Shown: positions 38,977 through 52,837, counted from the stretch's first letter. The stretch is DNA of 64,000 nucleotides from Vitis vinifera (GCF_030704535.1 NC_081822.1:10967001-11031000), one strand, 5' to 3'. Program-made: numbers and translations. Notes: generated by a model from the sequence alone, not told the origin.

Positions 38977-41900
38977 TTACGTTCCTCCGCCGAAGCTTGG
39001 GGGTGGCCAAACGCCACCACCCCCGCAATCAGTGGTTACGTAGGACATGCATGACAAGGGCACTAGACACAGCCCTCGGCTTCGGAGATCTCGCCTTGGC
39101 TCCTCGCTTCCCTCCCCGTCCGCTGAACCCTGTCATCATTCTCACCAATGTCGTTAGCTAGAACAAACCACCTCCCTCCTCCCATTTTTCTGAAATGTAA
39201 GACAATTGGGTACAAGGTCAATGCTAGTGAGATTACTTTTCTTACCCCTTGCATACTTATACTGCTCTTGTTGCGTGATGACTTCATGTAAGGAACGCTT
39301 AGTGTCTGCACATTATAAATCGAAAAAGCTCAGCACACATCCATGAATGGTAACGCATCAACAATTACTTGCACCTGTTATTTGATCTTGTGCTTTGGAA
39401 ATGACTCATGATTCAGTAGTGCTCATCTATTTTTGAAATTAAACTTCTTATCCCAACTCCAAACTTTTTGGTTTGCTAGTACTTCATTATTTTGTGACAC
39501 CCAAGAATCTCAATTATAATTTCCAAGCACACAACTGTTACTGCCATAAAACCATTCATATATAACTAAGGTGCCTCATACTATTACGCTATCAGGTCAT
39601 TGTTTTATCATGGCCCACTTAACAAAGCAACTATGCTTCGGGGTCTATGAAAATTAGGTGGGTTTTTTAAATGAAATTATTTTTACTCAAAACTCATCTT
39701 ATTACCCTACTGGAACCCTTTATTAAAGCGAGACTAGTAAGTCAATCACCAAGTCTTGACGTACAATTAGAGAATGTACTTGAATGAAAATTTTGAGCCT
39801 GGTATTAGTCCAACTCATGGGCGGGGTCTGGTGATGATCAAGGTTGGAAAGGGTTGGGGAAGGGTGGAGTCAACTTGAAGAACCAGAGAAAAATAAAAGT
39901 GAATGTACGCACGTACCATGGTAAAAGTAAAATACAATATAGAAGCGTAGACAAGGGAAACAAGCAGCTGAGCCCTAATGTATGTCTTTTTCTGTGTCAA
40001 CAGGATCCTAAAAGAAACCATAGTGGAAGCCTACGACTATGAGCACAATATTCAGAGTCAGTGGCCAAATTTGACCAGAGGTCTCTGCGGATTTTTTATT
40101 TATTTATTGATATTATAATAAGGTTGTGCGCTATGGGTCAGAACTGATCACGAGACAGTTAGATAAAAAATCAAGGTTGAAGAAAGAATGTTGGGAAGGG
40201 AACGTACCTCGACCTGGTTTTGAAGGAATTTGATATATCCAATAGCCTCCATTAGTACAGATGCCGTGTCAGTCTGCAATATTCTCACCCCCCACATGCA
40301 AAAAATAGCCGTCATTCCCATTTATATTCGTTAAATAAATATATCATATATATCTTTTTGGTCTAAACACTCGATATTGCAACATCCTCAAATCCTACGG
40401 TTGGAGATGCAAGTGTTCCAAAGTGTCCAGACTCCAGAGTAGGTCAAATAATCAAACGAACCCTATTCTTCAAAAGGCATTTATGATGGTTCCTTGGCCT
40501 CTTTTATGCGAGTCACTCGTCCACATATATGGATACATGTTTGGGGTGCAGCAGCATACTTAGCCCTAACTCACTAGATAATTAACACACAATGACGGGG
40601 CGTAAAAACACTACCTTGCCAAATGGTGCCACCAGCTGCTGGAGAGCTGCAATTCTATCTCCTAATTTCTCTTTTCTAACCTGGTTGAATGCCAAATCCA
40701 CACAAAAATATATCATCTCAGCTTCAACACCTGGCCATCATGATAAAACACTATTGCTTTAACTACATGAGTCGATTAATTTTTGGGCATGTACCTTAAT
40801 GGGCGGGCATGAAGCGCGTGACTCCAACCGCGATTTCTTGGGTGTTGCTTGAGTTGCTTTTGGCTCCAAAAAACTGCTGGGTCTCTTTACTTCTGCAACT
40901 CCATTGGTGAAGGGTGATATCTTTAAAATGAAAAGAGTAAAGTTCAGTTGAATGATCATAGAAATCTCATCAAAGTCAATCACTGAATTTCTGGGGGGAA
41001 AAAAGAGAGAGATGCATGTGTGTATAAAGCTGTGGGTTATCCTTATGAAGCAAAAAGAGGAGGTTTTTCTTTTGGTGGTATTAGTTTATAAAAAACCATT
41101 TCTATAAAAGGGTATTAGCTTTGCTATTTTTTACTAAAAATATATGTAAGAACTTTTGGGCAAATCGCATCATGTACGCCATTTGTCTTTAGAATTCACT
41201 TCAATAGATGTATAATGTAGCCTATGCATTAAAATGCATAGGCTGAACTTGTATACAAATAACACAAATATACTAATCAGTGAACTCATTCAGGGAAGGA
41301 AGGTAAAGAATCCAATGTTGTTGTCTTCAAAGAACCTATACTAAGTAAATTCATTAGAGCAGCTGATCCAGACACTTAAAATAATGACAATGGAGTAACA
41401 ACAATTATAGGTTTTTTTTACTAGTGGTGGTGGTTATTATGGCCTAGCATGGCTATAGAAACAGTCAGTACTCTACAAGAAAGAAGGGACAGGGAAAGTA
41501 AAAAATGAGGAAGTAGAAGAAGAATAGATAGTACTCACTTTACTAGAGCTATTTGATGGCCTGTTAGTTGATTGCTGCAAGTGATCAAGACCAAAAGAAA
41601 GACTATCTTTGAATAGGCCAAGATTATTGTGCGAGGGCTGGCTAAAAGTCCCACTAAATCTTGCAGAAGTTAATAGATCCAAAGCCTGCAAGTTCATGTC
41701 CAAGGAGCTAGAAATTGTGGAAGAAGGTTGACTCAAGTTTGAAATATTTATGGTAGGAAAAATCTGGCTGAAATGCCCTCTGCTAGGTATGGCTACACCT
41801 CCAAAACCAGTGTTACAGCTTTGAGCATTGGCGCAAAATTCTCCAGCTGAAAGTTGAAGCCCATTTATTTGACAACCAGAAGAAAAGGACTTGAGCAAAA

Positions 41901-42682
41901 GCTTCTCACTCAGATCATTCAAGTCTTTACTTCTTATGTAGCTTGTGGGAGGTAAATGGAGATCTTCAACAGCACTTGAGGAACTGTTTATCATTTCAGT
42001 GAATTTGGGGAAAGATTCTGACAGCTCTTCCTTAATCGTTGGATGCAGGTCGTGGGCTGACTGACTGGTGAAACTCCCTGCATTACTAGCCCAGTGAAAG
42101 CCTAAGTCTTGAACCACGGAACTGTTCAGTGGATGGAGTATACTGTCATTTTTCTGCCTTGAATCCCTTGGGTTGAAGAGAATCCCATTAAAATTTGGGT
42201 TGAAGCTACCGGTATTCCTGCGTTACAAGTAGCACCAGACATTTAGATTAATCTTCGGAAAGTAAACTTTATCATTAAAGAAGCAAAATCAAAGAAAATA
42301 CACAAAGCCCTAATGAAGTGCATGGAAGAATGAAATAATTAAATAGACAACCCTAAACTTGAGTGATTATAAGATTGTTTTTGAATACCTCCGGAATAAG
42401 GTACTAGAATCACAGGAATTTTGTTATTAATTAAAACACTTCATACATTTAACAAGAACCTAACAAGAAAGTTTCAGGTTCTGGGCATTTTCTGATTGAT
42501 GCACATCAAATCACCAAAGAAAAGTTTAAGAAAACAAGAGAGATTCCAAATTCTAAAGATTATTCATGATGGTACTGTAAATAGCCAATAAAAAAAAAAA
42601 GAATAATCTGCCTTTAAGCCTAAAAATTAGAACAAGTATAAATCTAAGGTACAAGACATATGTATTGGCTTGAAAGAGAGAG

Positions 42683-42713
<31 letters not shown>

Positions 42714-42877
42714 TGAGGAGGAGGAGGATATGATGAAACTTACAAAATGATGTTAGGGGTCCAACCATGGTTGGAAGGTGCAGGTGCATAACAAGATGGG
42801 TTAGCAGCCAATAAAGGAGAAGACACAACCAGCTGGTCTTGGAGCTGATGTTGGTGATGCCGATTTGCAGACTCCAT
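38977..42877 (-). CDS. Atypical bHLH transcription factor (bHLH112/bHLH123/bHLH68-like, 7 exons, 427 aa)
   Basis: CDS exons on the minus strand: 42877..42744, 42217..41539, 40920..40795, 40680..40615, 40273..40208, 39305..39246, 39129..38977; 1284 nt, in frame. It starts [18 protein letters not shown] long Ser/Asn-rich region (45-270) precedes [20 protein letters not shown] and the bHLH (about 303-355). The basic part [19 protein letters not shown] lacks the His-Glu-Arg set of E-box binders; the helices ([36 protein letters not shown]) are well preserved. The tail has [19 protein letters not shown] and ends [10 protein letters not shown], typical of this subfamily. It is expected to be nuclear, with DNA-binding preference differing from canonical bHLHs. 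The Arabidopsis counterpart cannot be fixed without a tree. Confidence 0.94.
42677..42727. repeat. GATA/GA microsatellite in bHLH intron 1
   Basis: gagagagatagatagatag followed by further gatag and gagagaga units, immediately inside intron 1, about 17 bp or more from the donor of exon 1. Confidence 0.9.
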
Positions 42878-43520
42878 AATGATATTTTTAAAGGCTTGAA
42901 AATCCCAAGATGCGTAATTAAAATTTTAAGTGAGCTCCGCTCCAGGAATCTCTCTCACTCTATTCAAAGAAACAGTTCAGGTGATACCCACATCCTACCT
43001 TGCTTTTAGCCACTTTTCTGAGTTTCCTCTTTACTCTTTCAACTCTCTTCTTAAAGTAACCTTGAAAAGAAAGAAAGATAGAGAGCTTGAATAACCCATC
43101 TTCAAACTCTTCTCTCTCTCCCCCCCAACCTTTTTTCTTTTTTCTTTCAGCAAAACTTTTTGCAGCTTCACAATATAAGATTCAAAATCATCTGTATATC
43201 TTCCTTTCCATACATCTCTCAATTCTTTTCCTTTCTCTTTTTTTTTTCTTCTCCTTCCTTTTCTCAATATGTGCCTCTCTCTCACTCACTCACTCACTCA
43301 CTCTGAGCTATGCTTTTTGCACTCTCAGCTGCAATTACAGGGAGATGATTATACTTCCCTTATGCCATGATTACCATACCTGCCTTCGATCCCAAGGCTT
43401 TCAACAAAGTTCTCTGAAGAGAAATGATAGCTACCATGCTCGCTGCCTCTTTCTCTCTCTTACCCACATGTCCAAAGGCCCCCCTTATATGCTCTCTCTC
43501 TGATCCCCTTAGCCCCAGTC
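42878..43520 (-). promoter_or_regulatory. bHLH gene 5' UTR/promoter with purine-rich leader and GAGT repeat
   Basis: On the gene strand this is strongly purine-rich (GAAAGAAAGAT, GAGAGAGAAG) and holds a GAGT tetranucleotide repeat (43281-43303) and GA runs. Such stretches are common in the leaders of plant transcription-factor genes. The transcript start was not located. Confidence 0.45.
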
Positions 43521-46500
43521 TTATTATATGGGGTTGGCTCGCTGTCAATTCTCTAAACCAAACAGTTTTAACATGGATTATTCCCTCTCCAGTGTATTAC
43601 ATTTATTAATCTTAATGTTATTCTCATATATCCTACCTTTTCAAGTACAAACTATTCTAATCCTATGTCTGAGAAGAAAAGTAGTCATCCCCGAACCATA
43701 CTCATCAAACAAAACCAAAACCAATGCATATATACTTACAATTTTCAGAACACCAGTGACCGGCCCCATTATCAATATTATCACAACATTTCCCTTTTAT
43801 TTTTCTTTTTCTTCTTAAACAATTATATCTAGTTTGAGGTTTTTTTTAAAAGAAGGGTGATAATTGAGTGCATGATAATGCCAGCAAATCATACAAAGGG
43901 ACACAATTGTCATTTCAGCAAGTAACGTGTGGCGTTTTGACAAAATCACCCCCACTTTATGTTGTGTGGGTGGTATGCTACAGGGCTCCCATACATGGGC
44001 CTCCATCCGGGCGTATGCTGCTGTTAAGCATCTCTAATTATCAGCCCAATGGATAAAAAGTGAAAAAGCAAAAGCGCTCTCGGTTTCAGATGGATTCTAC
44101 TCTGGGTATTCTAGTCATTTTGCACCATCCACATCGTCACCCTGGTTGAATTGGGGCATGATTGTTGACTTAATTACGAAGCCATGATAAATTTATGAAA
44201 TTGGAAAAATGTTGATTATTGGATAGATTTGTTGATCAAAGATTAAGATTTGATCTTGATGTTGGTGATGATAAGGGTAGGGGTGAAAGGTTTTCACAAT
44301 GATATGGGAATGAATAAAGAGTACAAGAAACACAAGAAAAAAGTTAAAAACTCATAATTAAAAAAGATGGGGACCAGTGAAAAAGGCAAAATATTTTTGT
44401 GAAAATAACAACTGTGAACGCCCACGCCATGTATATTATAAATTTATAATAATGATGTTGATATGACATCACCATTCTGTAAGGATGAGGTAATATCAAA
44501 GGTGTTTGGCATCTCTCCGCTCCTCTGACCAACCATCTCAGGCGCCCTCTCACACCATCCCCACCAGTCTGCCAAACAATCATCCAACTTTGGAATTTAA
44601 AGAGAGAAAAATAATGCGTAAAATCTTGGAAAATTATCTCAGGCAAACGTACAGAGACGTGTGTCAATAAGAATCAGCTGTTTTATACAGGCTTTTTCTT
44701 TTTTTCTTTTTCTTCTTTGTTTTTTCTCTTTTGAATTGGATTTATATGTATGGTAGGGTAGCTCAACTGTATGTATTTTCCTTTCGGTTGTTGCAGAGGT
44801 AGAAAAGTTTTGCAGTATATTCAGGCCACATGCAAGGTCCAGTGATGGATACGCGTAGGGATGACTGCGGTCGGGTTGGGATGGCTCCAATAATGTAAAC
44901 CTATTCTCATCCTGCTTAATGAAAAATATAAACAGATATTTGGATAGAAGTATTGAAATAAATTTGAACTCGGAAAAATGATTTTTTTTTTTCATTCTTT
45001 TACGGAAATGAAGTATTTGAGACATTTCTACCCTTTTTTTTTTAATCCTTTTAAAAACATTATTTTTCTTTCATTTCTTGTCAATATTCCTCCCATACTA
45101 ATACCTTTTTTTTAAGTGAATTTCAAATCTTACAGCAAAGAACAACTGAATGAAGATTAAAATCTTACCCATTTCAAAAATCAAAAGGCAAAGTTTTCTC
45201 GTATTTCTTTTTTCTCTAAGATTCTCTCATCCTTCATTTTTCTCTTTGTTATTGATTAGGGTTTGTTGTAGTTTCATATAAACTTTGATAATGTTGAAGA
45301 TGAGATTGAATAAAAAGTTGTCCAGGGTTAAATCTCTAAATTTTAGTTGATGTTGTTATAATTCTCTTGAAATTTATTGATTTTTGACATGTTTTTTTAA
45401 TGAAAACCTTGGATCACACTTAACTAATTGAAGAATTAGGACTTCAACCTTAACACCTCATCATTTTATAAATGAAATTTAATTAGCTATATTACGTTCA
45501 TATAAACATTTTTATTAAAACCCTTAGTACCTCGGTTAAGATTTTTTTTTTTTTTAAATGAAACTTAATTATATTATAATTTTAAGTGATCATTATGATT
45601 AAAAACTTAACTCTAGTTAAATTCTTTATAAATGAATCTAACCATTGTATATTATGAAAACCTTTTCTTAATTTACTTTTAAGTTTATGAGCCAATAATA
45701 TCTTGAATGAGCAAAAAAAAAAAAAAAAAGAGTGATTTAATGTGTTATATATTTCTCTCAACTTTTTATTTATTTATTTTATAGTTGCAATAATGGTGAA
45801 AACATGATTTATGAGAAAAACATCATTTAAGAAGCAATGAAACTGAGTTAAAAGACAATTGAAAAAAAGAGAGAAAGTTTTAGTGTCGAGAAATTAAGTT
45901 AAATATAAAGTAATGTTGGGTCTTTTGGACTGTTAAAGATACAAATGAATAAAAAGATTAATGTGGATAAAGGAAAATGAGAGGGGAAAAAAATGCTTTT
46001 AGTGGGAAATAAAACATAAATGTGACCAATTTTTAACAAAATCAATGAAAGAGTCATTTTTGCAATTTGGGGAGTAATTTTAACCATCTAAAATAACCCA
46101 AAATATAAATGGGGGAAGGAGGAGAGAGAGGATAGGTATGAAAAATTCTTTGGCTTATTATTTTTAATTAAAATAAATATATTTTATAAATAAATAAATA
46201 ATACTAGTTTTTTAAAGTTTATTTTTTTTTGAGAAATAATTTTTTATTATTTATATATATATTAAAAATAAGAAAATAAAAAATTAAATTAAATTATTTT
46301 TTATTTAACTATATATATGATCAGGATGAGTGGAAACAAGATAACATCATAATATGCTTTAAACCTGTCTTGGATTAAAAAAAAAAAAATTCTCAAATCC
46401 ATCTTAAATTTATTTATTTTCATTTCAAATTCGTTCTGTTAGGGACAAAGAGGAACGGGAATTGAAAATCACATTTTAATACTCTCACTAAAAAGTAGAC

Positions 46501-48280
46501 ACCTTGCGGGATTAATAAATAAAATAAATAAATAAACTATGATAAAGTTTCACAAACACTTGACTTCCCATTAAACAAAACTCTTATAGGATTAGGACTT
46601 ACAACGTGTATCATGCTTTCTAACATCTTTTTTTTTCTTGTAGCCTCCTTGGGATTTACAAAAGCTTAATAATTAAGGAAATAAAATAGCCTTTTTTGGG
46701 CTTAATAATTTGAGAAGATAACAATATGATGTGATTAGACCAGAGGTGATCTCCATCTAAATAAGACTCTAATATCATGTTGAATATTGAGCTTTTAGGA
46801 AAATTAGTTGTATAATGAATCCGGCCATTAAGGGTGAGTTGGGATTAAGAAAGAAAAAGGATCTCATTGTCCCTCTAGGAAAAGAGATGGAAGAAATTTA
46901 TATATTATGAGTTTGGATTCAAAACACTCATTATGATGCTTTAGAGAAAGAACAGTAGTGTTCTCAGGCAATTTTCTCAATCATATATAATCCTAGTGGC
47001 CAGCAGCAACAACACTCTTTAACCCTAGCTATATATTATTGTGACATACACCTGTAACAACACCTTTCTTCACTACCTTTATCATTTTTCTATTTCCAGT
47101 CTCCTCCATCCCTCCTCAACGCGCGTACCCTGCACAAACTGCAAGTGCCGCTCATCCATCAACCATCTGTCTGCATAAAAGACTCAGCTTGAAAGAAGAT
47201 GATGAGAAGGCTCTCTTTACTTCTTAGTTGCATTTTGGTTTGTTTGTTTGCTAGCTAGCTAGCTATCTAGCCAGAGAAAAAGAGAGATTAATAACAAGAT
47301 TAATGCGTATGATTAAGCTGTGACTGATTCCATGAAACAAGGATTATAATTTATAATTTTGATATCATCAGCCCCCACAAAAGTTCACATCCGACGAAAA
47401 GTTGATGGGAGAATGTGAGAGATGATGGATCAGAGTATGGGCAAGCTTCACTTTGCTTTTAGCCCTTTCTCCTTTTACCCCGATCCACCAGCATGCCCAC
47501 TTAATAATTTTTATTTATTTATTTTGGTTTTTTTAAAAATAAAAATAAAAATAAATAAAGAAGCTTTTTTCCTTTCCATTGAGGCATTGAGAGCTTCCCT
47601 TCCTTTTTCCATTCTTTCTCACTTTTTTTTTTTAAATATTTCCTTGTCTCACTATCTTCCAAGATTTATTTCACAAAGGCTGTTTCCATGTCGGATTTTG
47701 CAATTTATTTATTTATTTTTAAATCCTCCTCTCACTTTGATGATCTGTCCAGCTGAAAGATTCTTCCAAAGAGACTAAAGCTGGGTGGTTTGATTATTCA
47801 GCAAGATCGAAACCCAAATCCATTTCCTTACTAATAATTCACCCATCATCGTAACTGGTATTTAAATATGATTAAATAAATCATTAACTATAGCAGTCAG
47901 AAAAGGGCAGCAGAGAAAAGCAAAAACGCAAGAATCTACTTCAGAAATGTAAATATCGAAGACCAACCCTCGAATGAAAACATAATTTCATACATGGGTT
48001 TAAGATAATTGAAGCAACCAGTTGGTTTTGGACCCACCAAGAGCTCATTATTGGGGACTCCTTTTCCCCCAAATGTGAGACTCCTTTCCTTCAAAAGGCC
48101 ATTGAATATTAAAGTTCCACAAAGTGATTGATTAAAAAGGGTGTATGACTTTGATTTGAAAACAACAAGCAGCCCCTTATATTAAGGTTTTTTAAAACCT
48201 TATCTTATACATAATTTGATGTAGAGACCATTCATATAACATCAGATCAAGAAAAAGGACAAGGGCTACATAGGACACAG
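43521..48280. other. Intergenic, no recognised gene
   Basis: AT-rich with scattered A/T runs. Short frames only (up to 128 codons at 44639-45025, minus strand; 118 codons at 47422-47778, plus strand), without recognisable domains. A 19-codon frame at 47199-47258 (MMRRLSLLLSCILVCLFAS) looks like a signal peptide but stops at once. Confidence 0.45.
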
Positions 48281-48291
48281 CACAACATAGT

Positions 48292-48327
48292 CCCTAACCC
48301 TAACCCTAACCCTAACCCTAATCCTAA
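48292..48327. repeat. Interstitial (CCCTAA)n array
   Basis: Five perfect CCCTAA units (48292-48321) followed by one variant, TCCTAA. The unit is 6 bp, as in vertebrate-type telomere repeat, not the 7-bp CCCTAAA usual in flowering plants. Confidence 0.9.
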
Positions 48328-48329
48328 CA

Positions 48330-49740
48330 CAAATACTGATTCTTCTTGAATGTATTATTCCTAAACCTCTTATAAAACAACTCCTCCTATCACCCCTTTA
48401 GAGCCAATTTGCCATCATTGGTGACTTTAAGGGGGGTCCATCACCATCATCAAACTCAATCAACCTACTTTTTTAAGGGGAAAACAGTCAACTCCATGGT
48501 CAAAAACACTAATCACTGCCACTAATTAATTATAAATACACACTATTGCTATATAGTATTCATATTATATTATCATTCTTAATTATATTTGAGTACTTTA
48601 CTGATTAATTACATGGGATTTAAGCTCTTTTTTGTCTTGATCTAGAAGGTTCTCATTAGTGTACAACTCCACATTCTTACCTAACAAATCCCAGTTAGCA
48701 CTTAGCATTTCAAAATTCAAACATTTCTTGTTTGTTTGTTTATTGTTTTCCTATATGTTAGAAAATATCCAATCTTTTAAACATTTTTCAATGAAGCTCT
48801 AAGAAAGGAAAAAAAATTGAAGTAAGGTGTAAAAGGATAAAAATAAATAAATAAAAAATATAATTAGATTTCTATTTTTTTTATTATAACAAAATTAAAA
48901 TACATTTTATTCAAGATAAAGAGACTAAAAATTACATTTAAAACCTTTAAAACTTTTTTGTACAAATAACATGTCATATAAGCATTTCTTTTATTTTTAC
49001 AAAATAAAAGAAATAAATTATCAATAATTAGTTGACTGTGTTTTTAAAAAATTGACTAATATACCATTATTAAAATATATAAAATAATTTTATTAAAATA
49101 AAGATTTTATAAATGTTCAAAAATATTTGACTTTGCATGTGTAAAAATCATGCTTATAAATTATTTCATTTGCATGTCTTTTCATTTTTACTTTCTTTCC
49201 TTGTTTTTAATCAATCAGTTATTTAGTTGTTAATAATTTATAGATTTTTTTTTATATTAATGATATGTCTTTGAAATATTAAATTTCATGGTATGCTTAT
49301 TGATTTTTTTAATTGTTTTTATTTATATTTATTTCTTAAAAACTGAGTTAATTTTTTAACATTATTATCAAATAAATAAATAATCAAAATGTACTACTAA
49401 AAAAAACTAAGAGTGTAAATGACAATGATTCTAAAAAATGTTTTTAACTTTTTAATCATAAATATTAAAAACGTTTCATAAAATCACTATCAAATGGATT
49501 CTAAATCAAATAAAATAGTGATTTAAAAAACATGTGGACGAAGGTAGAAAATAGAATATATGAAACAACAAAAATAAGTTGATTTATATGTAAAAGATCC
49601 AATCAAGATGAACAAGAATTCTTATTAAATTTAACTGACATATTATGTGGTGGAAATGCATTAATTAATTATTAAGAATTTATTTGCTCATGTGAAATTT
49701 TACTTTTTATAAAATAATTTTTTTTATTATCTAATAAAAA
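48330..49740. other. AT-rich intergenic DNA
   Basis: Low-complexity sequence with no open frame or element boundary that I can support. Confidence 0.5.
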
Positions 49741-49744
49741 GGTC

Positions 49745-50060
49745 ATAAAAACAATTTTTAAAGTTATGTTTGGTTCCAGGAAAGTATTAAAGAAAAGAAA
49801 AAAATTATTAAGAAAGACGATTTTCTCGTATTTGGTTATATCATAAAAAATACAAAAAAAAAAGTTAAAAACTTATACATTTTCAAATTATTCAATCTTT
49901 ATATCGATAAGTTAAAATAAATTAAATAAGTTTGAAAAGATAAATAAAAATAATTTATTAATTTTAAATTTATTATTTATTTTCTCTTGGCTTTTTCTTT
50001 TCCTCTACTTTTCTTTTTATCTTCTTTCCCTTACATTTTCTCTCCAATTTTTGGTAAAAT
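49745..50060. repeat. AT-rich MITE-like dispersed repeat, copy 2
   Basis: Begins tatgtttggttccagg, a phrase typical of a dispersed repeat, and carries attaagaaagacgattttc, a taaaaaatac run, aaattattcaatcttta and a terminal pyrimidine-rich stretch. It is collinear with 37830-38110. The limits are approximate. Confidence 0.42.
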
Positions 50061-52837
50061 ATATTTTCATCTTTTGGTATTTATTAAAAAAAGAAGTATA
50101 AAGTCAATCAATTTGCACCACGCAGAGGCAACCATTGATCTTGGCAATCCACCTTAATAAACACATCCCACTAAAAACTCCATATTTTTCAGTTCGACAT
50201 CAGTGATGCCTTTCCTCACATAAAAATACATACAATACAATATTGACAAGGAAGTATTTTAAGTGATATTCTTGGCAAAGCCCTTAAAAGGAGGTCTAAA
50301 GTTGCAGGAATTAAAGCTGTCTGAGAAGAAGACAAAGTATTGGAGGCCGAGAATATATGCTTTACCTTGCTTAGGGTATGAAATCCAACACTAGGGGCCA
50401 TGCTCATCTTGCTTTCCATTCCCACTCAGCCATTAATATTACCTTATTCTTCCTGATTCCCTCACATTCCAATAAAATGTACAGGCCTTTGAGGAACTGC
50501 ACCACCACCACCACCACCACAACAGTGGCCATTGATCAGCATCCAACGATCCAGGTATCGCCACGCTTTGGTGTTTGTGTTCATATATCTATATATATAT
50601 ATATATAGATATCTGCAGGCATGCACGTCCACCATGGTTCTAGGTTTGCATGTTGGGTATGGGGATGAATTCCTTTTGCAGTGATGCATTCTCAGTTGCC
50701 CTCCAAGAACAGACCAAATTATCAGTCAATGTTATCGCCTTGAATGACTTTGGAAAAAGACTACTTTTACTGAGAATAAAGGGTTACATGCATTACATGT
50801 GTGATTCAACAATTGCCCAAATCTTTTAATCAACCCAACTTTTGTTTGGAAGGGAGTTGCAACTGTGGGTGTAGTTATGAAGAACAAGAGGGACGTTTGT
50901 GGGGTACAAGGATGAGATGTTATGAAGACCCTTTCCCTCTGGTGTGCTGCCCATTTTTTGTGGCAGTGAAATAAAGGGAGACTCCTGAATCATCACAACA
51001 GGAATGTGCGTGTGAGTGTACGTGTGTATGTGTGTGTGTGTGTGTGTCGGTCGGTCCATCTCCAAAGTTCAAAAATATAAGACCGGCTTTTCTACAGTGA
51101 TCAACTTTATAGTAGTGAAAAGAGGACATAAGATTTGATTGAAAGAGGACAAGATTCTTTTACAGATTAAAGAACAATATGTTATATGTTGCCCCATAAA
51201 ACCTGGGCACGACACATGATGTTCCCATCCCAACCCATCCTAAAAGGCCCAATCCTTGCTCTCTGCCCTGACGCCTGTATTCGACAAATAAATTTACATG
51301 AAACAAGCAACACATGAGGTTAAATGCAGGGTCTTGTGTTGAAGACCAGGAGCATGCTCAAGTGTTTGGAAATGACATTATAAGAATGAAATAGGAAAAA
51401 TGAGAGTGGGGATTTAACATATGAATGATTGAGACAGCGAGAGGGTGAGGCCAACTTGTAGATTCAAATGCATGGGCATCAATTTGGGATTGCTCAGTAG
51501 ACACCCCTCCAATCAATGTGTTCCTTATTTTAGAGTCCAACTCCAACTCCAACTTTAGGATATTCCATGAGCAGGTGTCATCACAAAGTATGGCTGTATT
51601 TTCAGTCTTAACCCCATATTAAATATGTCCATACTGATCCAAAACATACTAGAGGTTACTTGTCATTTTCAAATCAAAATCTCACACTTCTTAATCAGTC
51701 ACTTTAAATAAAAAAAAATTGCATTCAATGTCCTTTTGAAACTTTTGGGCGAAAGAGTTTGCTGCAATTGCTTCATCTCTAACAATCTAAATAAAAAACA
51801 TCACTCTCTCTCTTCTTTTTTTTTTTTTTTTTTTTTTCCAGGAAAAAGAGAGACAACAATGATGTTTTAAATAAGTAAAGGACGATGAAATCTGATTGAT
51901 ATCTAAGCAGTGAGTACCAGGAAAAAAGAAGGCATTTTAATTAGTGGAGTAAACTAAATAAAGCCATTTAAATGTAAAATCCACAGAGAAAGATGTACAG
52001 TTTGTAAAAAGAGAATGGAGAAACCAGAATAAAGTGAGTGTAGCAATGAAAGAACCAGAAAAGTGAAAGTTATCGAGTTCTTATGATTGTTTCTGAGGGC
52101 CCAAATCTTGCTTACATGGAAAATGGGAGTTCAGTGTCCTGGAAAGGAACTACTTCATTCAAGGGAGATAGCAAAGAAGAAATAATGGAGAGTTCAAAAT
52201 AAAGAGTCAAATATGCAGATACATTTATTAAAGTAAACCTGTTCAAAAGAAAAAACCAGGGCTAGCAGAAAACCAACTTGCTGTATTTGACTACCCCTGG
52301 TTCTTGGTAGCTTATTGTCATATATTTTAAAGGGGTCATAGTTACTCAATCCTTCACAATCAATTTGCTTTCCAGATGACCTGTAGGGATCAAAATCCTG
52401 TTGTTTCTAGGCAGTGCCACCTGGATCAGATAGGAAAAAGGGGGAGTTGTTTTTTATGAAACCATTCTGTTGTGACCTACCATTGCAATCATGTTTCTGG
52501 ATTAATTTTTGACTCCTTTCTATTAGAATCAAACTAACCATCATTGCATAATCAATATAGAACCCAAAAAAGATCAAAAACTTTTAGTCACTACATAATT
52601 TGCATGCATATATACACAAAAGCCCAACTATTTAAAATGCAGGGCCTTCACTGTAATACAAATTACACTGTATGATGAAATCAAGGCCAGACAACTAAAA
52701 AAATGACTTAGAATGGCATAGAATTAATACAAGTTCTTACCTAATTTGATGAATTCCATTTGCCAACCCATAGTTGTTCTGACATGAATAGGAGACAGAA
52801 ATTAGTTCTGCAAGTATCATGAAACTACAGTTCAAGT
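50061..52837. other. Intergenic and 3' flank of the cyclin T gene; microsatellites
   Basis: No gene is recognised. Microsatellites: (CCA)n at about 50500-50520, (TA)n near 50585-50606, (TG)n at about 51029-51047, and a poly-T run at about 51815-51838. The region next to 52838 should hold the cyclin T 3' UTR, possibly spliced. Confidence 0.45.

Noticed and set aside
43031-43609. Several frames on both strands, up to 138 codons
   Set aside because: They are made of the low-complexity CT/GA leader and promoter of the bHLH gene.
44850-46440. Inverted similarity (ctcatcctg... near 44910 against the complement near 46330) suggesting one large transposon
   Set aside because: The match is about ten bases, and no target duplication or further end similarity was found.
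46970-47000. Possible miR398-like sequence (gtgttctcaggc)
   Set aside because: Only the first part matches; the rest differs and I saw no complementary star arm at hairpin distance.
50462-51129. Frames of 69-79 codons around 50.5-51.1 kb
   Set aside because: They arise from CCA, TA and TG microsatellites, with no conserved motifs.
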